NCBI GenBank assembly: GCA_014376805.1
Contig: JACMQU010000082.1
Location: 1-33,633 of the forward strand
Source of the DNA: Bacteroidia bacterium
GTDB lineage: Bacteria; Bacteroidota; Bacteroidia; UKL13-3
Length of the DNA stretch: 33,633 nucleotides
Reading direction: 5' to 3'
The position numbers and the translations under genes were made by a program. Shown here one piece after another: positions 7,040-15,987 of this stretch. Every line of letters starts with the position of its first letter. The stretch's first letter is position 1. A model generated the notes under the pieces. It was not told where the DNA came from, searched no databases, and saw nothing but the letters and a program-made list of their open reading frames with translations.

Positions 7040-7573
7040 ATGTTTTCAAAAGATTTTTATGAAAAAATTGAAGAGCAGGTATCTAAACTGTTGCTTCTAG
7101 AAGGAGTCGAATCCTACCCTGTTCCAGTTGAGAAAATCGCCTTATCACTCGGAGTGGATGTTATGCCATATAATCTTGGAGAAGAAGTCTCTGGGATTTT
7201 AGCTATAAATGACGGGAAAGGAACTATTGGTTACAACCTCCAACATTCAAAAGGTCGTCAAAGATTTACTGTTGCTCATGAGTTGGGGCATTACATTATG
7301 CATAGGAACACGAAAAAAGAACTGTTTGTTGACAAAGACTATATCTTAAAATTCCGAAGCAATAAAAAATATTCATCAACTGAATTAAAGCAAGAAAGGG
7401 AAGCAAATGCATTTGCAGCTGCGTTACTAATGCCCAAGGATTTTATTTTATCCGAACTGGCTAAAGAGCAAACAATAACCGAGAATGAGCTTATTGAGGT
7501 CTTAGCAAAACGTTTTGAAGTAAGTGTTCCGGCCATGACATATAGAATAGCAGATCTTAACAGCTTTTTGTAG
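7040..7573 (+). CDS. ImmA/IrrE-family metallopeptidase (177 aa)
   Basis: This is a small cytosolic zinc peptidase of the COG2856/ImmA-IrrE family. The zinc motif is HELGH (His80-His84) in RFTVAHELGHYIMH, and the third ligand is probably Glu121 in EREANAFAAALLMP, which is the family pattern. The protein is full length for the family. Members such as Bacillus ImmA and Deinococcus IrrE cleave a cognate XRE repressor, and the XRE gene here ends 8 nt before this start. I infer that damage or phage-linked activation of this peptidase relieves repression by the XRE protein, which may switch on the island. The gene is followed by a structured sequence at 7590-7680. Confidence 0.9.
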   Translation: MFSKDFYEKIEEQVSKLLLLEGVESYPVPVEKIALSLGVDVMPYNLGEEVSGILAINDGKGTIGYNLQHSKGRQRFTVAHELGHYIMHRNTKKELFVDKDYILKFRSNKKYSSTELKQEREANAFAAALLMPKDFILSELAKEQTITENELIEVLAKRFEVSVPAMTYRIADLNSFL

Positions 7574-7589
7574 CATAGGTATATCCTAA

Positions 7590-7680
7590 GCCCTCTATAA
7601 AATTCTGAAATTTAAGTGTGTTCGAGAATCCTAAAGATTCGGAATATGAAAGGTATACCGAATAGAGGGCGGTCTTTTTC
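7590..7680 (+). terminator. Long structured element after the XRE-ImmA pair
   Basis: GCCCTCTAT (7590-7598) pairs with ATAGAGGGC (7662-7670), closing a 63-nt interior that has its own stem GAATC/GATTC (7626-7640) and a GGTATACC palindrome. A run of T (7675-7679) follows. It can act as a terminator, though the large interior is more than a simple terminator needs and a structured RNA is possible. Confidence 0.5.
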
Positions 7681-7799
7681 ATCAGAGTGAATTTGATATT
7701 GAGACTGTTAATTGTAATTTAAAGTTGAAAAATTGCGGAATGGAAAATGATGGAGGGTATGACGGTTAAAACTCCATAATTTGAACAACTTCAAGTTTT

Positions 7800-7976
7800 G
7801 CATCCCAGAATATTATGTTGAATTCACAATTATCAATAAGAACTTTTGCCCAAACGGACAAAAGTCAACTGCCTTTCAACCCCAACAAACGCAGCCTTCT
7901 AATCCTCAAACCCCAAAACGAGCGGGCACTTTTTCCCAACTCAAAACTGCATGCAAATTCGCCTGCATGAGTATTA
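7800..7976 (+). repeat. Dispersed direct repeat, copy B
   Basis: This is the second copy of the element at 1196-1372, in the same orientation. The stem ACTTTTG/CAAAAGT is at 7842-7848 and 7859-7865 with the same 10-nt spacing. Together the two copies bracket the papain-like, ubiquitin-like and XRE-ImmA genes. Confidence 0.75.
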
Positions 7977-8035
7977 GCGGAATACGCTGTTGAAACTTAT
8001 CAAAACTGTATATATTAGCAGGCAGAAAGGCATAA

Positions 8036-8069
8036 AAAATCCTGCTAACTACTGGTTAACAGGATTTTA
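8036..8069 (-). terminator. Terminator of tRNA-Phe
   Basis: A near-perfect stem, AAAAATCCTG.TAAC with GTTA.CAGGATTTT, lies just downstream of the tRNA on the minus strand and ends in a T tract. The A/T flanks make it usable from either strand. Confidence 0.75.
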
Positions 8070-8083
8070 CACTTCCATTTTTG

Positions 8084-8156
8084 TGGTGTGGGAGGGTTTC
8101 GAACCCCCGACACAAGGATTTTCAGTCCTTTGCTCTACCAACTGAGCTACCGCACC
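8084..8156 (-). tRNA. tRNA-Phe (GAA)
   Basis: The reverse strand folds as a standard 73-nt tRNA. The D arm is GCTC/GAGC, the anticodon stem AAGGA/TCCTT encloses CTGAAAA (anticodon GAA, Phe), and the T arm encloses TTCGAAA. CCA is not encoded. The acceptor stem (GGTGCGG with CCACACC) has a C5-A68 mismatch. The gene sits at the right edge of the accessory block. Confidence 0.95.
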
Positions 8157-8245
8157 TTTCATTCACCATGTTTTAACGAAGGTTAAATGACGCTTTGTTG
8201 TTCCCTGTTGTAATTTTAACTCCTGTTTTAATTGCAACCGGGCAG

Positions 8246-8276
8246 CAAATGTAAGCGTTTAAGTGTTTTCTCCAAA
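8246..8276 (-). promoter_or_regulatory. Promoter of tRNA-Phe
   Basis: On the minus strand TTTG (8276-8273), 19 nt, then TACATTTG (8253-8246) is a perfect match to the Bacteroidota consensus. The tRNA 5' end is 90 nt downstream. Confidence 0.7.
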
Positions 8277-8454
8277 AAAATAAAAAACATTTTTAGTAGT
8301 TGGCTTACAGATAAGCGAATGAATTACTTTATGAATATACAGATTCAGCTACATAACCTCTTTTAAAATATTTATTCCTGGTTATGCTTACCTATGGATT
8401 GTTTTGCCGGAATCTCATCATTCCATACCCGTAAAATATCTATTGCAGGTGCAT

Positions 8455-8585
8455 AAGGATTTTATGCTGCCCCTTAAAGGGTGCTATCAGACGATTTCTG
8501 CGCGCTATTTGCCTGGGAAAAGGAATTTATGCTTATTGAGCCAAAGGTGCTATCAGACGATTTCTGCGCGCTATTTACCTGAGTT
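8455..8585 (+). repeat. Two-copy tandem duplication, unit 65-66 bp
   Basis: Unit 1 (8455-8519) and unit 2 (8520-8585) share a perfect 31-nt core (8480-8510 and 8546-8576) that starts GGTGCTATCAGACG and ends GCGCGCTATTT, followed by CCTG. The parts between also align (AAGGA.TTTATGCT), so this is a tandem duplication and not a CRISPR. The 600 nt between the tRNA and the stress protein gene show no credible gene. Confidence 0.8.
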
Positions 8586-8775
8586 TACTACTTATATTAT
8601 ATTAGAGCAAGTGATCATAAAATTAAAGCAAGTAAATCGTTCAAAATGCCTTTAGGATTAATCCTTATGCATTTTAATTATGTAATCTGATCCATAATGC
8701 TAAATCGCAAATCAACCTGAAAATTGTATAATCAATTCAGCGTAAATTATTCTGATGAGAAGGTAACTGCCAGAA

Positions 8776-9672
8776 TTAAGAAATACCAAACCCCGGAGTA
8801 GTAATGATATAAGCTTCTTCTGCGGGAATTACGCTAAGAACAGGTATTTTAGAATGATTTACGATCCGTTGCGCTAAAGCACCCATGAAAATTCCTGATG
8901 TTTGCGATTCATGTCCGGTATTAATTACAATAAGATCGCAGTTGTTTTTATCTGCATAAGCTAAAGCAACTTCGGTAAGGTCTTCTCCATTTTCTAACGT
9001 TTTTACAAATGCTAAATTTGCTGTATGAATAGCTTGAACAATTGCGTCAAGTTTAATTTTAAATTTCACGTTTTCTTCTCTTTCTTCAGTAGGAAGAAGT
9101 CCGAGAATATGGATTTTAGACGCAAATATTTCCGCAAATTTTATCGCAATTGCAACCTTATCATTGCTATGTTGTGAATTATCAATCGGAATTAATATAT
9201 TTTTAAATTCATATTTAGCTCCCGTTTGCATGGTGAGCACCGGAATTTCGGAAAGAGTTACTACACGTTGTGCATTACTACCCATAAAAACCTCTTTATA
9301 GCCAGAAACACCATGCGTTCCCATTATAATGAGATCTGCCTTAATTTCCTTACTTACATTGCCAATTTCCGTATATATGTTTCCGGGTACTGAAAGTACG
9401 TTCACCTTATTAACCCCGTTATTTCGGATAGAAGTTGCCAATAATTCTAATTGCTGATTACTTTCCTCCCTTAAATTATTTTCATACTCAGCGCCACCGG
9501 GCACAGTCATATAAAAGGGAGGAGCACTGGCAGAAACACTATCCATAACATGTAAAAGGGTAATTTCAGCGAAGTTGTGTTTTGCCAATGCTGTAGCCGC
9601 ATTTATAACGCCTAAGGAAGCCGGAGAAAAGTCGGTAGGGATTAATATTTTTTTTATGTCAGGTTCGTTCAT
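8776..9672 (-). CDS. Tandem universal stress protein, UspA family (298 aa)
   Basis: Two Usp domains lie in tandem. The first (about 5-148) starts KKILIPTDFS and has the ATP-binding signature G-x2-G-x9-G-S at Gly118, Gly121, Gly131-Ser132. The second (about 157-284) starts KNILIPIDNS and ends PVLSVIP, but its loop reads GHESQTSGIFMGA and lacks the clean signature, so only the first half may bind ATP. This is the usual tandem arrangement in Bacteroidota. It is cytosolic, without signal or membrane segments. Such proteins are linked to survival under starvation, oxidative or anaerobic stress; the exact role here cannot be read from sequence. It stands alone, with long spacers on both sides. Confidence 0.92.
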   Translation of the reverse strand: MNEPDIKKILIPTDFSPASLGVINAATALAKHNFAEITLLHVMDSVSASAPPFYMTVPGGAEYENNLREESNQQLELLATSIRNNGVNKVNVLSVPGNIYTEIGNVSKEIKADLIIMGTHGVSGYKEVFMGSNAQRVVTLSEIPVLTMQTGAKYEFKNILIPIDNSQHSNDKVAIAIKFAEIFASKIHILGLLPTEEREENVKFKIKLDAIVQAIHTANLAFVKTLENGEDLTEVALAYADKNNCDLIVINTGHESQTSGIFMGALAQRIVNHSKIPVLSVIPAEEAYIITTPGFGIS

Positions 9673-10660
9673 AATATGTTTTTAAAATTGTGGTAATAAA
9701 TAGAAAGCTAAAAATTTATAACTTATTGATCCGATGTAGGATTTAAATTATAAAAACAAATTTGTGAAATTTAAACGTTCAAATTATTTTTAATAGTTGC
9801 ATAATTCCTATGTTTTTTATACTTAAGCAGCATTTTTAATATGCTTTAACCCTGCCTATAACTTAGAGGGCATTATTAATCTTGCTTTTAATTCCACAAT
9901 GATGATTAAATAACTTGCCGAATCACGCCCGGATGGTATTAGCAAGTGGAAAACTACTGCTTTGCAATTAACGGGAATCTTAGGATTGCATCTTTTGATT
10001 TCTCAACAAATTTCGCAAGTTCTTATTTAAAATTGCTTCATATACTCAGATATATTTTTTTGATCACCATTCTTCACTTTCCAGTTCGAGAACTGCTGTA
10101 AGCTATGGGCAATAGTTTGCAAACCTTATGCAATAAAAACTTTTACGAACTGATGAGGCATAAAGGCATTGGCCGTGGATAAGCTTTGCACTTTAGGGTA
10201 ATGTTGGAACAGGGTAAACGCAGGAGCATTGAACCGGTAGTAAAGTATAATATTATTAAATGCAGTACTGACAGGCATTAATACGTTGCACCGTTGCTTT
10301 GTTACCTGCCGCACTTTGTTTAACAAAGCTTGCTAAGTTGACTGAAGAATTTTTGATCGTTTGCTGAGGAGAAATAATTCGGTGATATGCCCTGTACAAC
10401 ATAGTTTTGGCGATATTTCTTATGCCATTGTTGATGCACGAGATTAATCTTTAAGCATGCTCTTAAACAAGGAGCTTGAGCCTGGGAGTTAATAATTATT
10501 AATATTAAACTTGAAAATAATTTTGTAAAACCAGCCTAAGGGAGGTATAATATTTAAACACTTTTGAGCAGGCAATTTTAATGTTTACTGAATGTTTTAA
10601 CGAACCCTAATAAACCAATTGCAAAAATTATTTCATGGTCAATACAACTTGTATTAAGCA
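9673..10660. other. Gene-poor spacer (about 990 nt)
   Basis: I see no convincing gene. A 66-codon minus-strand frame at 10126-10326 has no homologue I recognise, no start signals, and stops on both sides. The stretch may contain decayed sequence. Confidence 0.5.
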
Positions 10661-10760
10661 GTAGCCCCGCGTTAGGGATAGCAGCGGAAAGCCCGGAGGC
10701 GGAGGAACGAAGCCGAGGACTTGCAGCGAATAGCCCGACCCTTTGGGGAACGCCCTGCAA
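10661..10760. repeat. GC-rich dispersed-type intergenic repeat
   Basis: About 100 nt is sharply richer in G and C than its surroundings. It contains CCCCGCGTTAGGGATAGCAG and two near-identical 15-nt blocks, GCAGCGGAAAGCCCG (10681-10695) and GCAGCGAATAGCCCG (10723-10737). Sequences of this type recur between genes in many Bacteroidota genomes; that is my recollection and needs a search. A short frame across it (10578-10772) is not a gene. Confidence 0.6.
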
Positions 10761-10784
10761 ATATTTAAACATACGTTGGAAAAC

Positions 10785-13343
10785 CTACTCCACTATAACC
10801 TTTTTACAAACCGCGCCACTATTGCTTGTTAGTTGCAGAAAATAAATTCCTTTTGCGGCATTACTTAAATCTAAAGCAATGCCTGTGTTTGTATTGTTAC
10901 AAGCTTTTTGCATGATTATTTTGCCGGTTAGGTCATATAGGGTTATCTGATTAAATTGAGCTGTTGTGTTGAGTTGGATATTGATAATACCTGTTGTTGG
11001 ATTGGGAAACACGCTGATATCGCTTGGTGATGGTTGAGAATTGACAACTGTTGTGAGGGGAGGTAGTGAAAATGATTGTGTGCCGTCGGTAACGATATCC
11101 GCCGATCCCTGGCTGGCATAAAAGCCAAGGCCGCGGCGGGCAAATGCTTTCCACAGCAAATTGCGGTTGGCAAAATTATTATTGATGGAGTCGGCTAATA
11201 AAATAGCATTGCGGGCATCTACAAAACCAGGCATGCAGGGTTGCAATTTTAGTCCGTCCATTACCAGTTGAATCGCTTTGTTATTGCCACCGGTGCCATT
11301 ATAAATGTCATTGTTGAACCCATATTTATCGGCCATATCCCAAAAAATATCATACAACATGGTACACCATACAAAGCCAACAAAGTGTACTTCGGCGTTT
11401 GTTTTTATATAGTCATACGTGGCAGGGTTTACGGTCATGTTGCGGCTGTATTTGTAATCTCTTATGCCTAAGCCAGTGGTATCTTCGGCTATAAGGTAAG
11501 TGCCTATACCTTTGCCAAATGCAGGGTTATCGCTTGCCCGAGCGGTAAGTGCCAGGGCAAAAAAATCGCTCCACCCTTCACCTCCTTGCTCGGCATTATA
11601 CAGGCAATTGGTATTAAACGGACCACCTGTTAACCGGTTAGAAACACCATGTGCAGATTCGTGTATGATAACACCATTATCAAAATCGCTGTCAAAATAT
11701 TTTGGTCCGCCGGCCGAATCTACAAGGGTAATATTAACAACCGAATCTGATGCCAGTAAACTTTTAAGGGAGTTGCCAAGTGCCTGGTTAATCATAACCG
11801 ATGGAATATTTATGAGCTTATCTTTGGTACCTGCCGTGCCCATAGAAAAAGGCGCACCCGGGGTGTTGTTAATAATAACCACAGCTTTGGCACCGGCCAG
11901 TTGGGCATTATAAACCTTGTCTACAAAATAACAATTACCGCGGTCAATAAGTGCAATTTTACCGGCTACATTATTTACTATAGTACTGCAGGCATAAGTG
12001 GGTTGTGATGTGCCATCGTTGGTAAGTGCAAGATTACCGGTAACACCGGGAGGAGCGGGATATGGGCCAAATGATGCAACCGCAGCCAAATATTGCCCTT
12101 TTAAATAGGCAGGGGTATTGATATTAAATATATTGCTGTTAGAAGCAGCTTCCCAAATAAACATTTGCATGCGCGGGTTATTGCCTTCGGGGGGTGTTGA
12201 GAAGTTGGCGTTATTGGTGCCGCTGCCATCCTGCGCGTCGGCCAATACATAATCTTCGCCAATTCCTGCCTGGGTATAATTGTATTGCTGAAAATTACCC
12301 GATGCTTCATCAAAACCATAACGGTAGAAAATATCATGTACAATGTTGTTCCAGTAGAATAAATTGGTAATGGCACTCTTTAAATAACTACGAGGATATG
12401 CTACAGAATCGAAAGGAAAGTCGAATATAAGAGCTGAGCCGCCATCGGGCGCATAACCACTGCTATCGCGGGCAAGGGTATCTTCTTTGGCGTAAACATT
12501 ATTGCCCCTTGTAATGGTGTATTCCGATCCGGCAATGCCATCAACATCATGCCAGCCATAAGGCGAAGCGGTAGCAGTGGCCTGGCTGTTAATGAGCACT
12601 GGGTTGCTTTTTTGCGGACTTTCAAACGGGAATGGGATAACTCTGTATGAGCCGGTGGCGGCTTTTTTTAGCAGTACTTCATCATCGAAACTGAAACTGT
12701 AATAATCATTTTTTTTTACCGCATGTTTTACCTGCGAAGTATTGCAATGTGTAGTCCAGTTATTTTCATCAATGATCTCCCCATTTTGCACATCAACTCT
12801 TTTATTCCACCAGTCGCCTTTTTTATTGTCGTAAATCTCTATGTTCCATACGGCAATAAACTGCTTGTTTTTATAAAGGTAATATATTTTAGCTTTAACA
12901 TCCTGTGCCGATGCCTGCGGGTCGTGCACAATAAATTCGCGTGCATTATTGCTTAATTTGGCAAGCACAATATTTACTTTTATATTCAATTGCGCAGCTA
13001 CTTTATTTATAGCCGTTGCATAGCTTATTCCGTTTTTTAATTCTGCAACAGTGGTTGGATCAACCGTAATAAAACCGTTATTAAAATTAATAAGCGCATC
13101 GTTTTTATCAAAGTTAAGTGATGAGTTGGCGTTAAAAACTTCAATACCATTAAGTGTTTGCCGCAGGTACACATGGGTAACGCCATTATTGGCCGATGTG
13201 TATTGCGAGGTAATGATATAAGGAGTTTTTTGCAATAAAACTCCTTTTGATACAAGCGCATCAGCTATTTGCGATTTGCTGATACCGGCACTTGCCGTAA
13301 AACAAAATAAAGGTAAAATAAAAGCGAGCAATAATTTTTTCAT
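10785..13343 (-). CDS. Secreted M36 (fungalysin-type) metalloprotease with PA domain and T9SS sorting domain (852 aa)
   Basis: A signal peptide (MKKLLLAFILPLFCFTASAG) is followed by an FTP-like propeptide region (about 25-200) and an M36 catalytic domain. The zinc motif is HESAH (561-565) and the third ligand probably Glu589 in GGEGWSDFF. A PA domain (about 440-540; GKIALIDRGNC, AGAKAVVIINNTPGAP) is inserted before the zinc motif. The C-terminus (about 776-852) is a type A T9SS sorting domain: VFPNPTTGIINIQL, LYDLTGKII, AAKGIYFLQL, KKVIVE. It should be exported by Sec, moved across the outer membrane by the T9SS (see sprA in this window) and released or anchored at the surface, degrading external protein. 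A near-consensus promoter precedes the ATG. It has no operon partner. Confidence 0.95.
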   Translation of the reverse strand: MKKLLLAFILPLFCFTASAGISKSQIADALVSKGVLLQKTPYIITSQYTSANNGVTHVYLRQTLNGIEVFNANSSLNFDKNDALINFNNGFITVDPTTVAELKNGISYATAINKVAAQLNIKVNIVLAKLSNNAREFIVHDPQASAQDVKAKIYYLYKNKQFIAVWNIEIYDNKKGDWWNKRVDVQNGEIIDENNWTTHCNTSQVKHAVKKNDYYSFSFDDEVLLKKAATGSYRVIPFPFESPQKSNPVLINSQATATASPYGWHDVDGIAGSEYTITRGNNVYAKEDTLARDSSGYAPDGGSALIFDFPFDSVAYPRSYLKSAITNLFYWNNIVHDIFYRYGFDEASGNFQQYNYTQAGIGEDYVLADAQDGSGTNNANFSTPPEGNNPRMQMFIWEAASNSNIFNINTPAYLKGQYLAAVASFGPYPAPPGVTGNLALTNDGTSQPTYACSTIVNNVAGKIALIDRGNCYFVDKVYNAQLAGAKAVVIINNTPGAPFSMGTAGTKDKLINIPSVMINQALGNSLKSLLASDSVVNITLVDSAGGPKYFDSDFDNGVIIHESAHGVSNRLTGGPFNTNCLYNAEQGGEGWSDFFALALTARASDNPAFGKGIGTYLIAEDTTGLGIRDYKYSRNMTVNPATYDYIKTNAEVHFVGFVWCTMLYDIFWDMADKYGFNNDIYNGTGGNNKAIQLVMDGLKLQPCMPGFVDARNAILLADSINNNFANRNLLWKAFARRGLGFYASQGSADIVTDGTQSFSLPPLTTVVNSQPSPSDISVFPNPTTGIINIQLNTTAQFNQITLYDLTGKIIMQKACNNTNTGIALDLSNAAKGIYFLQLTSNSGAVCKKVIVE

Positions 13344-13360
13344 AAGCGATTTACAATCAT

Positions 13361-13392
13361 CAAACTTACAATTTTAGCCGCAAAGAATCAAT
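13361..13392 (-). promoter_or_regulatory. Promoter of the M36 protease gene
   Basis: On the minus strand ATTG (13392-13389), 20 nt, then TAAGTTTG (13368-13361): an exact -7 box with a one-mismatch -33. The start would be near 13354, leaving a leader of only about 11 nt. Confidence 0.5.
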
Positions 13393-13892
13393 GCGTTAAA
13401 ACGTTATTTTAAATTCGCATAAGGGTAATTACTTGTGTAATGATACTTATATAACAAAACAATGTACGAAACAATTGTTTTAGGCCTTACCGTTTTAAAT
13501 ATGCCGGCTGCCTGTTAAAAAAGAAGAAATTAAAACATTAAACACCAACAGTGTTAAGGGCATTAATTAAGCCGAAGATACCTTAATGGCAACCACCTAT
13601 ACATTTAATTCGATTGTTTTTAAAGACCATGATACCGTTGCAAAAACAAGCAATACCGCAGCCTGTGAAGAAGAAGTTTTAGTTTAAGGCTAAACACTTA
13701 AAGCAGGGTATAAAATGCGGTAAAAATGCGTTTGTTTGTATAATGATTCAAGTGCCTTTTACGCACATTTTAGTGTAGCCCATTTTTTAATATATCATTA
13801 GTTGTAAAGGGTAAAAGATGTAATTTGATAATCGCCCGGATTCTTTTAAGTTTGACAGGTGTATATACATACATTGTTTAAAAGAAATTTGT
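13393..13892. other. Spacer (500 nt), perhaps decayed coding sequence
   Basis: Short plus-strand frames look protein-like but are broken: 18 codons from 13461 (MYETIVLGLTVLNMPAAC) and 33 codons from 13586 (MATTYTFNSIVFKDHDTVAK at its start). They may be remains of one small gene. No product is recognised. Confidence 0.3.
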
Positions 13893-15041
13893 ATGATGAG
13901 CTCAGCTAAAAAACCACCGGTTATATTGTTTAAATATGTATGCATAAGTATATGCCTGCTTATTTCTTACAATAGCAGGGCCCAGGTTAACAATCTTTTT
14001 TTGTATGACCCAATAACGTTTAATGCTGGTGATAGCGGGCGGATTGGATTTTCTGTTATAAACAATAATTACCTGCGCAATACCGAGTATTATAATAATA
14101 TTGAAGTAGGACGCACACTGTTTGGTTATCAGCTTATACCCTCGCTGTATTACCAGGTAAATTCACATATTAAACTGCAGGGGGGCTTATTTGTGCGTAA
14201 AGATTTTGGTGGCGATGAACCTTATACAACGGTAACTCCCACCTTTACCCTTAAACTTAAAAATAACAACTGGCAAATATTATTCGGTACTCTTGAAGGA
14301 TCAATAAACCACCGAATGGTTGAACCTATGTTTGATATTGCCGCATACATTGAAAAACATATGGAAAATGGCTTTCAGTTAAAACACGTATCAGATAAGT
14401 TTTTTTTTGACACATGGATTAACTGGGAAAAATTTATTGAAAGGGGTGCCACAGAAAAAGAGATGCTAACAACGGGTTTAAATTTACAACCCAAAATTAC
14501 GGTAACAATAAATCAATTCTCTGTAACGCCAATTATTCAGGGTATGCTATCTCACAGAGGCGGGCAAATAGACAAAGATTCAATCTCCTTTTATGTGATC
14601 GCAAATTACGCTGCAGGTATCCGGTTTATGAAACAAAACAATACAGGTTTTATAAGTGAGTGGCGTTTTGAACCATACTTGTTACGGTATAGTCTGAATG
14701 ATGGAAATATATATCCTTTTAAAGAAGGCAATGCTATATATATAAATGCAACAGTAAAGGCAAAAAATCTTTCGGTGATGTTTAGTTACTGGGAAGGCAA
14801 CAGTTATATTGCCCCTAAAGGTTCACCCATATATAGTTCATTATCACTTGACAGGCCGGGGCATATAGAACCTAACAGACATCTACTTTTTATCAGGTTG
14901 TTTTATGAAAAAAAGGTATTCGAACATATATCCATGAGTGCACGTTTTGAACCTGTTTATGATTTAAAAAATTCGTTATTAGATTATTCGTATTCGTTAT
15001 ATTTAACGTATAGGGGCAATTGGAATTTTGGGAAGAAATAA
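13893..15041 (+). CDS. Probable outer-membrane beta-barrel protein (382 aa)
   Basis: The N-terminus has a hydrophobic signal segment (FKYVCISICLLISYNSRAQ, cleavage probably after Ala-Gln). The rest consists of alternating strands rich in aromatic residues, such as YQLIPSLYYQV, WQILFGTLEGSI, FISEWRFEPYLLRYS and HLLFIRLFYEKK. It ends YSLYLTYRGNWNFGKK, a strand-like finish expected of a barrel. I recognise no named family; a porin or related outer-membrane barrel fits. It is a single gene flanked by 550 and 427 nt without clear genes. The start is one of two adjacent ATG codons (13893, 13896). Confidence 0.75.
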   Translation: MMSSAKKPPVILFKYVCISICLLISYNSRAQVNNLFLYDPITFNAGDSGRIGFSVINNNYLRNTEYYNNIEVGRTLFGYQLIPSLYYQVNSHIKLQGGLFVRKDFGGDEPYTTVTPTFTLKLKNNNWQILFGTLEGSINHRMVEPMFDIAAYIEKHMENGFQLKHVSDKFFFDTWINWEKFIERGATEKEMLTTGLNLQPKITVTINQFSVTPIIQGMLSHRGGQIDKDSISFYVIANYAAGIRFMKQNNTGFISEWRFEPYLLRYSLNDGNIYPFKEGNAIYINATVKAKNLSVMFSYWEGNSYIAPKGSPIYSSLSLDRPGHIEPNRHLLFIRLFYEKKVFEHISMSARFEPVYDLKNSLLDYSYSLYLTYRGNWNFGKK

Positions 15042-15468
15042 GGTTTAAATCTAAATTGCTTTTTAAAGCAATGTTTTGTATCACCAACCGGCTGTAAAAA
15101 TACTTTAATTGTTTTTACGGCAGGCATAGTCTTATAACCACGTTAGAAAGAATGAATGAACAGTGGTTACTTTTGCTTCTTAAGCAGGCTGTATTACTTT
15201 GGGCTTAATGCAATGTGGCTTACTTTAAATAATAAGATACTGTTGTCTTTTACTTACCTTTATCCGTTTTAAACACTGCAACTTACAAATGCTTCGTTCT
15301 AACGAAAATATATTTTTATTATCCATAAATATACAAACCCGCTAATTAAATTTCAGGCAAGCATGGAGTTATAGTTTTAAAAATTATGTATGTTGAACCT
15401 ACCCTTTATGAAGGTACTGTGATTCTAAAACGTTAACTTTATATCCACACAAAAGCAACAGCATACTA
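15042..15468. other. Spacer without recognised features (427 nt)
   Basis: AT-rich sequence with stops in all frames. I see no gene, RNA or clear promoter for the isomerase gene that follows. Confidence 0.5.
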
Positions 15469-15984
15469 ATGAAAGATGAAAGTGTAATTTTAGTTGATGA
15501 ACACGATAAGGAACTTGGTATAATGGAAAAGCAGGAAGCTCATTTAAAAGGTTTGCTGCACCGCGCATTTTCGGTATTAATTTTTAATAATAACGAACAA
15601 CTTTTGTTGCAACAGCGTTCGAAAAATAAATACCATTCGGCGGGCTTATGGACCAATACCTGCTGTAGTCACCCACGGCCGGGAGAGGCTGTTATTGAAG
15701 CTGCTCACAGGCGTTTAAAAGAAGAGATGGGATTTGACTGTAAACTAATATTTAAACAAAAATTTATTTATAAAACCGCTTTTGAAAATGGCTTAACAGA
15801 GCACGAACTCGATTATGTTTATACAGGCATTTATAATAAGGTGCCCCTTTTTAATACAAATGAAGTGGCTGCTTATAAATGGATGGAAATAGATGATGTA
15901 ATGAAAGATTTAGTGCTGCATCCTACATGTTATACAGCTTGGTTTAAAATTATTATGAATAAATTATCATCTTACAATAACTAA
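15469..15984 (+). CDS. idi: Isopentenyl-diphosphate delta-isomerase, type I (171 aa)
   Basis: The enzyme interconverts isopentenyl and dimethylallyl diphosphate for isoprenoid synthesis in the cytosol. It is a Nudix-fold protein of normal type I length. The catalytic cysteine motif reads TNTCCSHP (Cys66 before Ser-His-Pro). Metal ligands are probably His25, His31 and His68 with Glu111 and Glu113 in TEHELDYVY, and the Nudix-like helix is AAHRRLKEEMGF (79-90). The start ATG is clear. The gene stands alone. A geranylgeranyl-reductase-family gene lies 3.6 kb away, perhaps using isoprenoid substrates, but not in the same operon. Confidence 0.95.
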   Translation: MKDESVILVDEHDKELGIMEKQEAHLKGLLHRAFSVLIFNNNEQLLLQQRSKNKYHSAGLWTNTCCSHPRPGEAVIEAAHRRLKEEMGFDCKLIFKQKFIYKTAFENGLTEHELDYVYTGIYNKVPLFNTNEVAAYKWMEIDDVMKDLVLHPTCYTAWFKIIMNKLSSYNN

Positions 15985-15987
15985 AAT

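Noticed and set aside
1196..7976. The two repeats as attL/attR of a tRNA-integrated element
   Set aside because: They are too diverged for fresh att sites, do not contain the tRNA 3' end, and no integrase is in the window.
7781..7993. A 70-codon frame across repeat copy B as a gene
   Set aside because: It lies in the repeat, has no start signals and has low-complexity content.
8480..8581. Minimal CRISPR with a 36-nt repeat and a 30-nt spacer
   Set aside because: The sequence between the repeats also aligns to that before the first copy, so it is a tandem duplication; no cas gene is near.
10126..10326. A 66-codon minus-strand gene
   Set aside because: No recognised family, no promoter or start signal, and surrounding frames are closed.
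10578..10772. A 64-codon minus-strand gene
   Set aside because: It is a read-through of the GC-rich dispersed repeat, a common false gene.
11500..11913. A 137-codon plus-strand frame inside the M36 gene
   Set aside because: It is the complement of a well-supported protease coding sequence.
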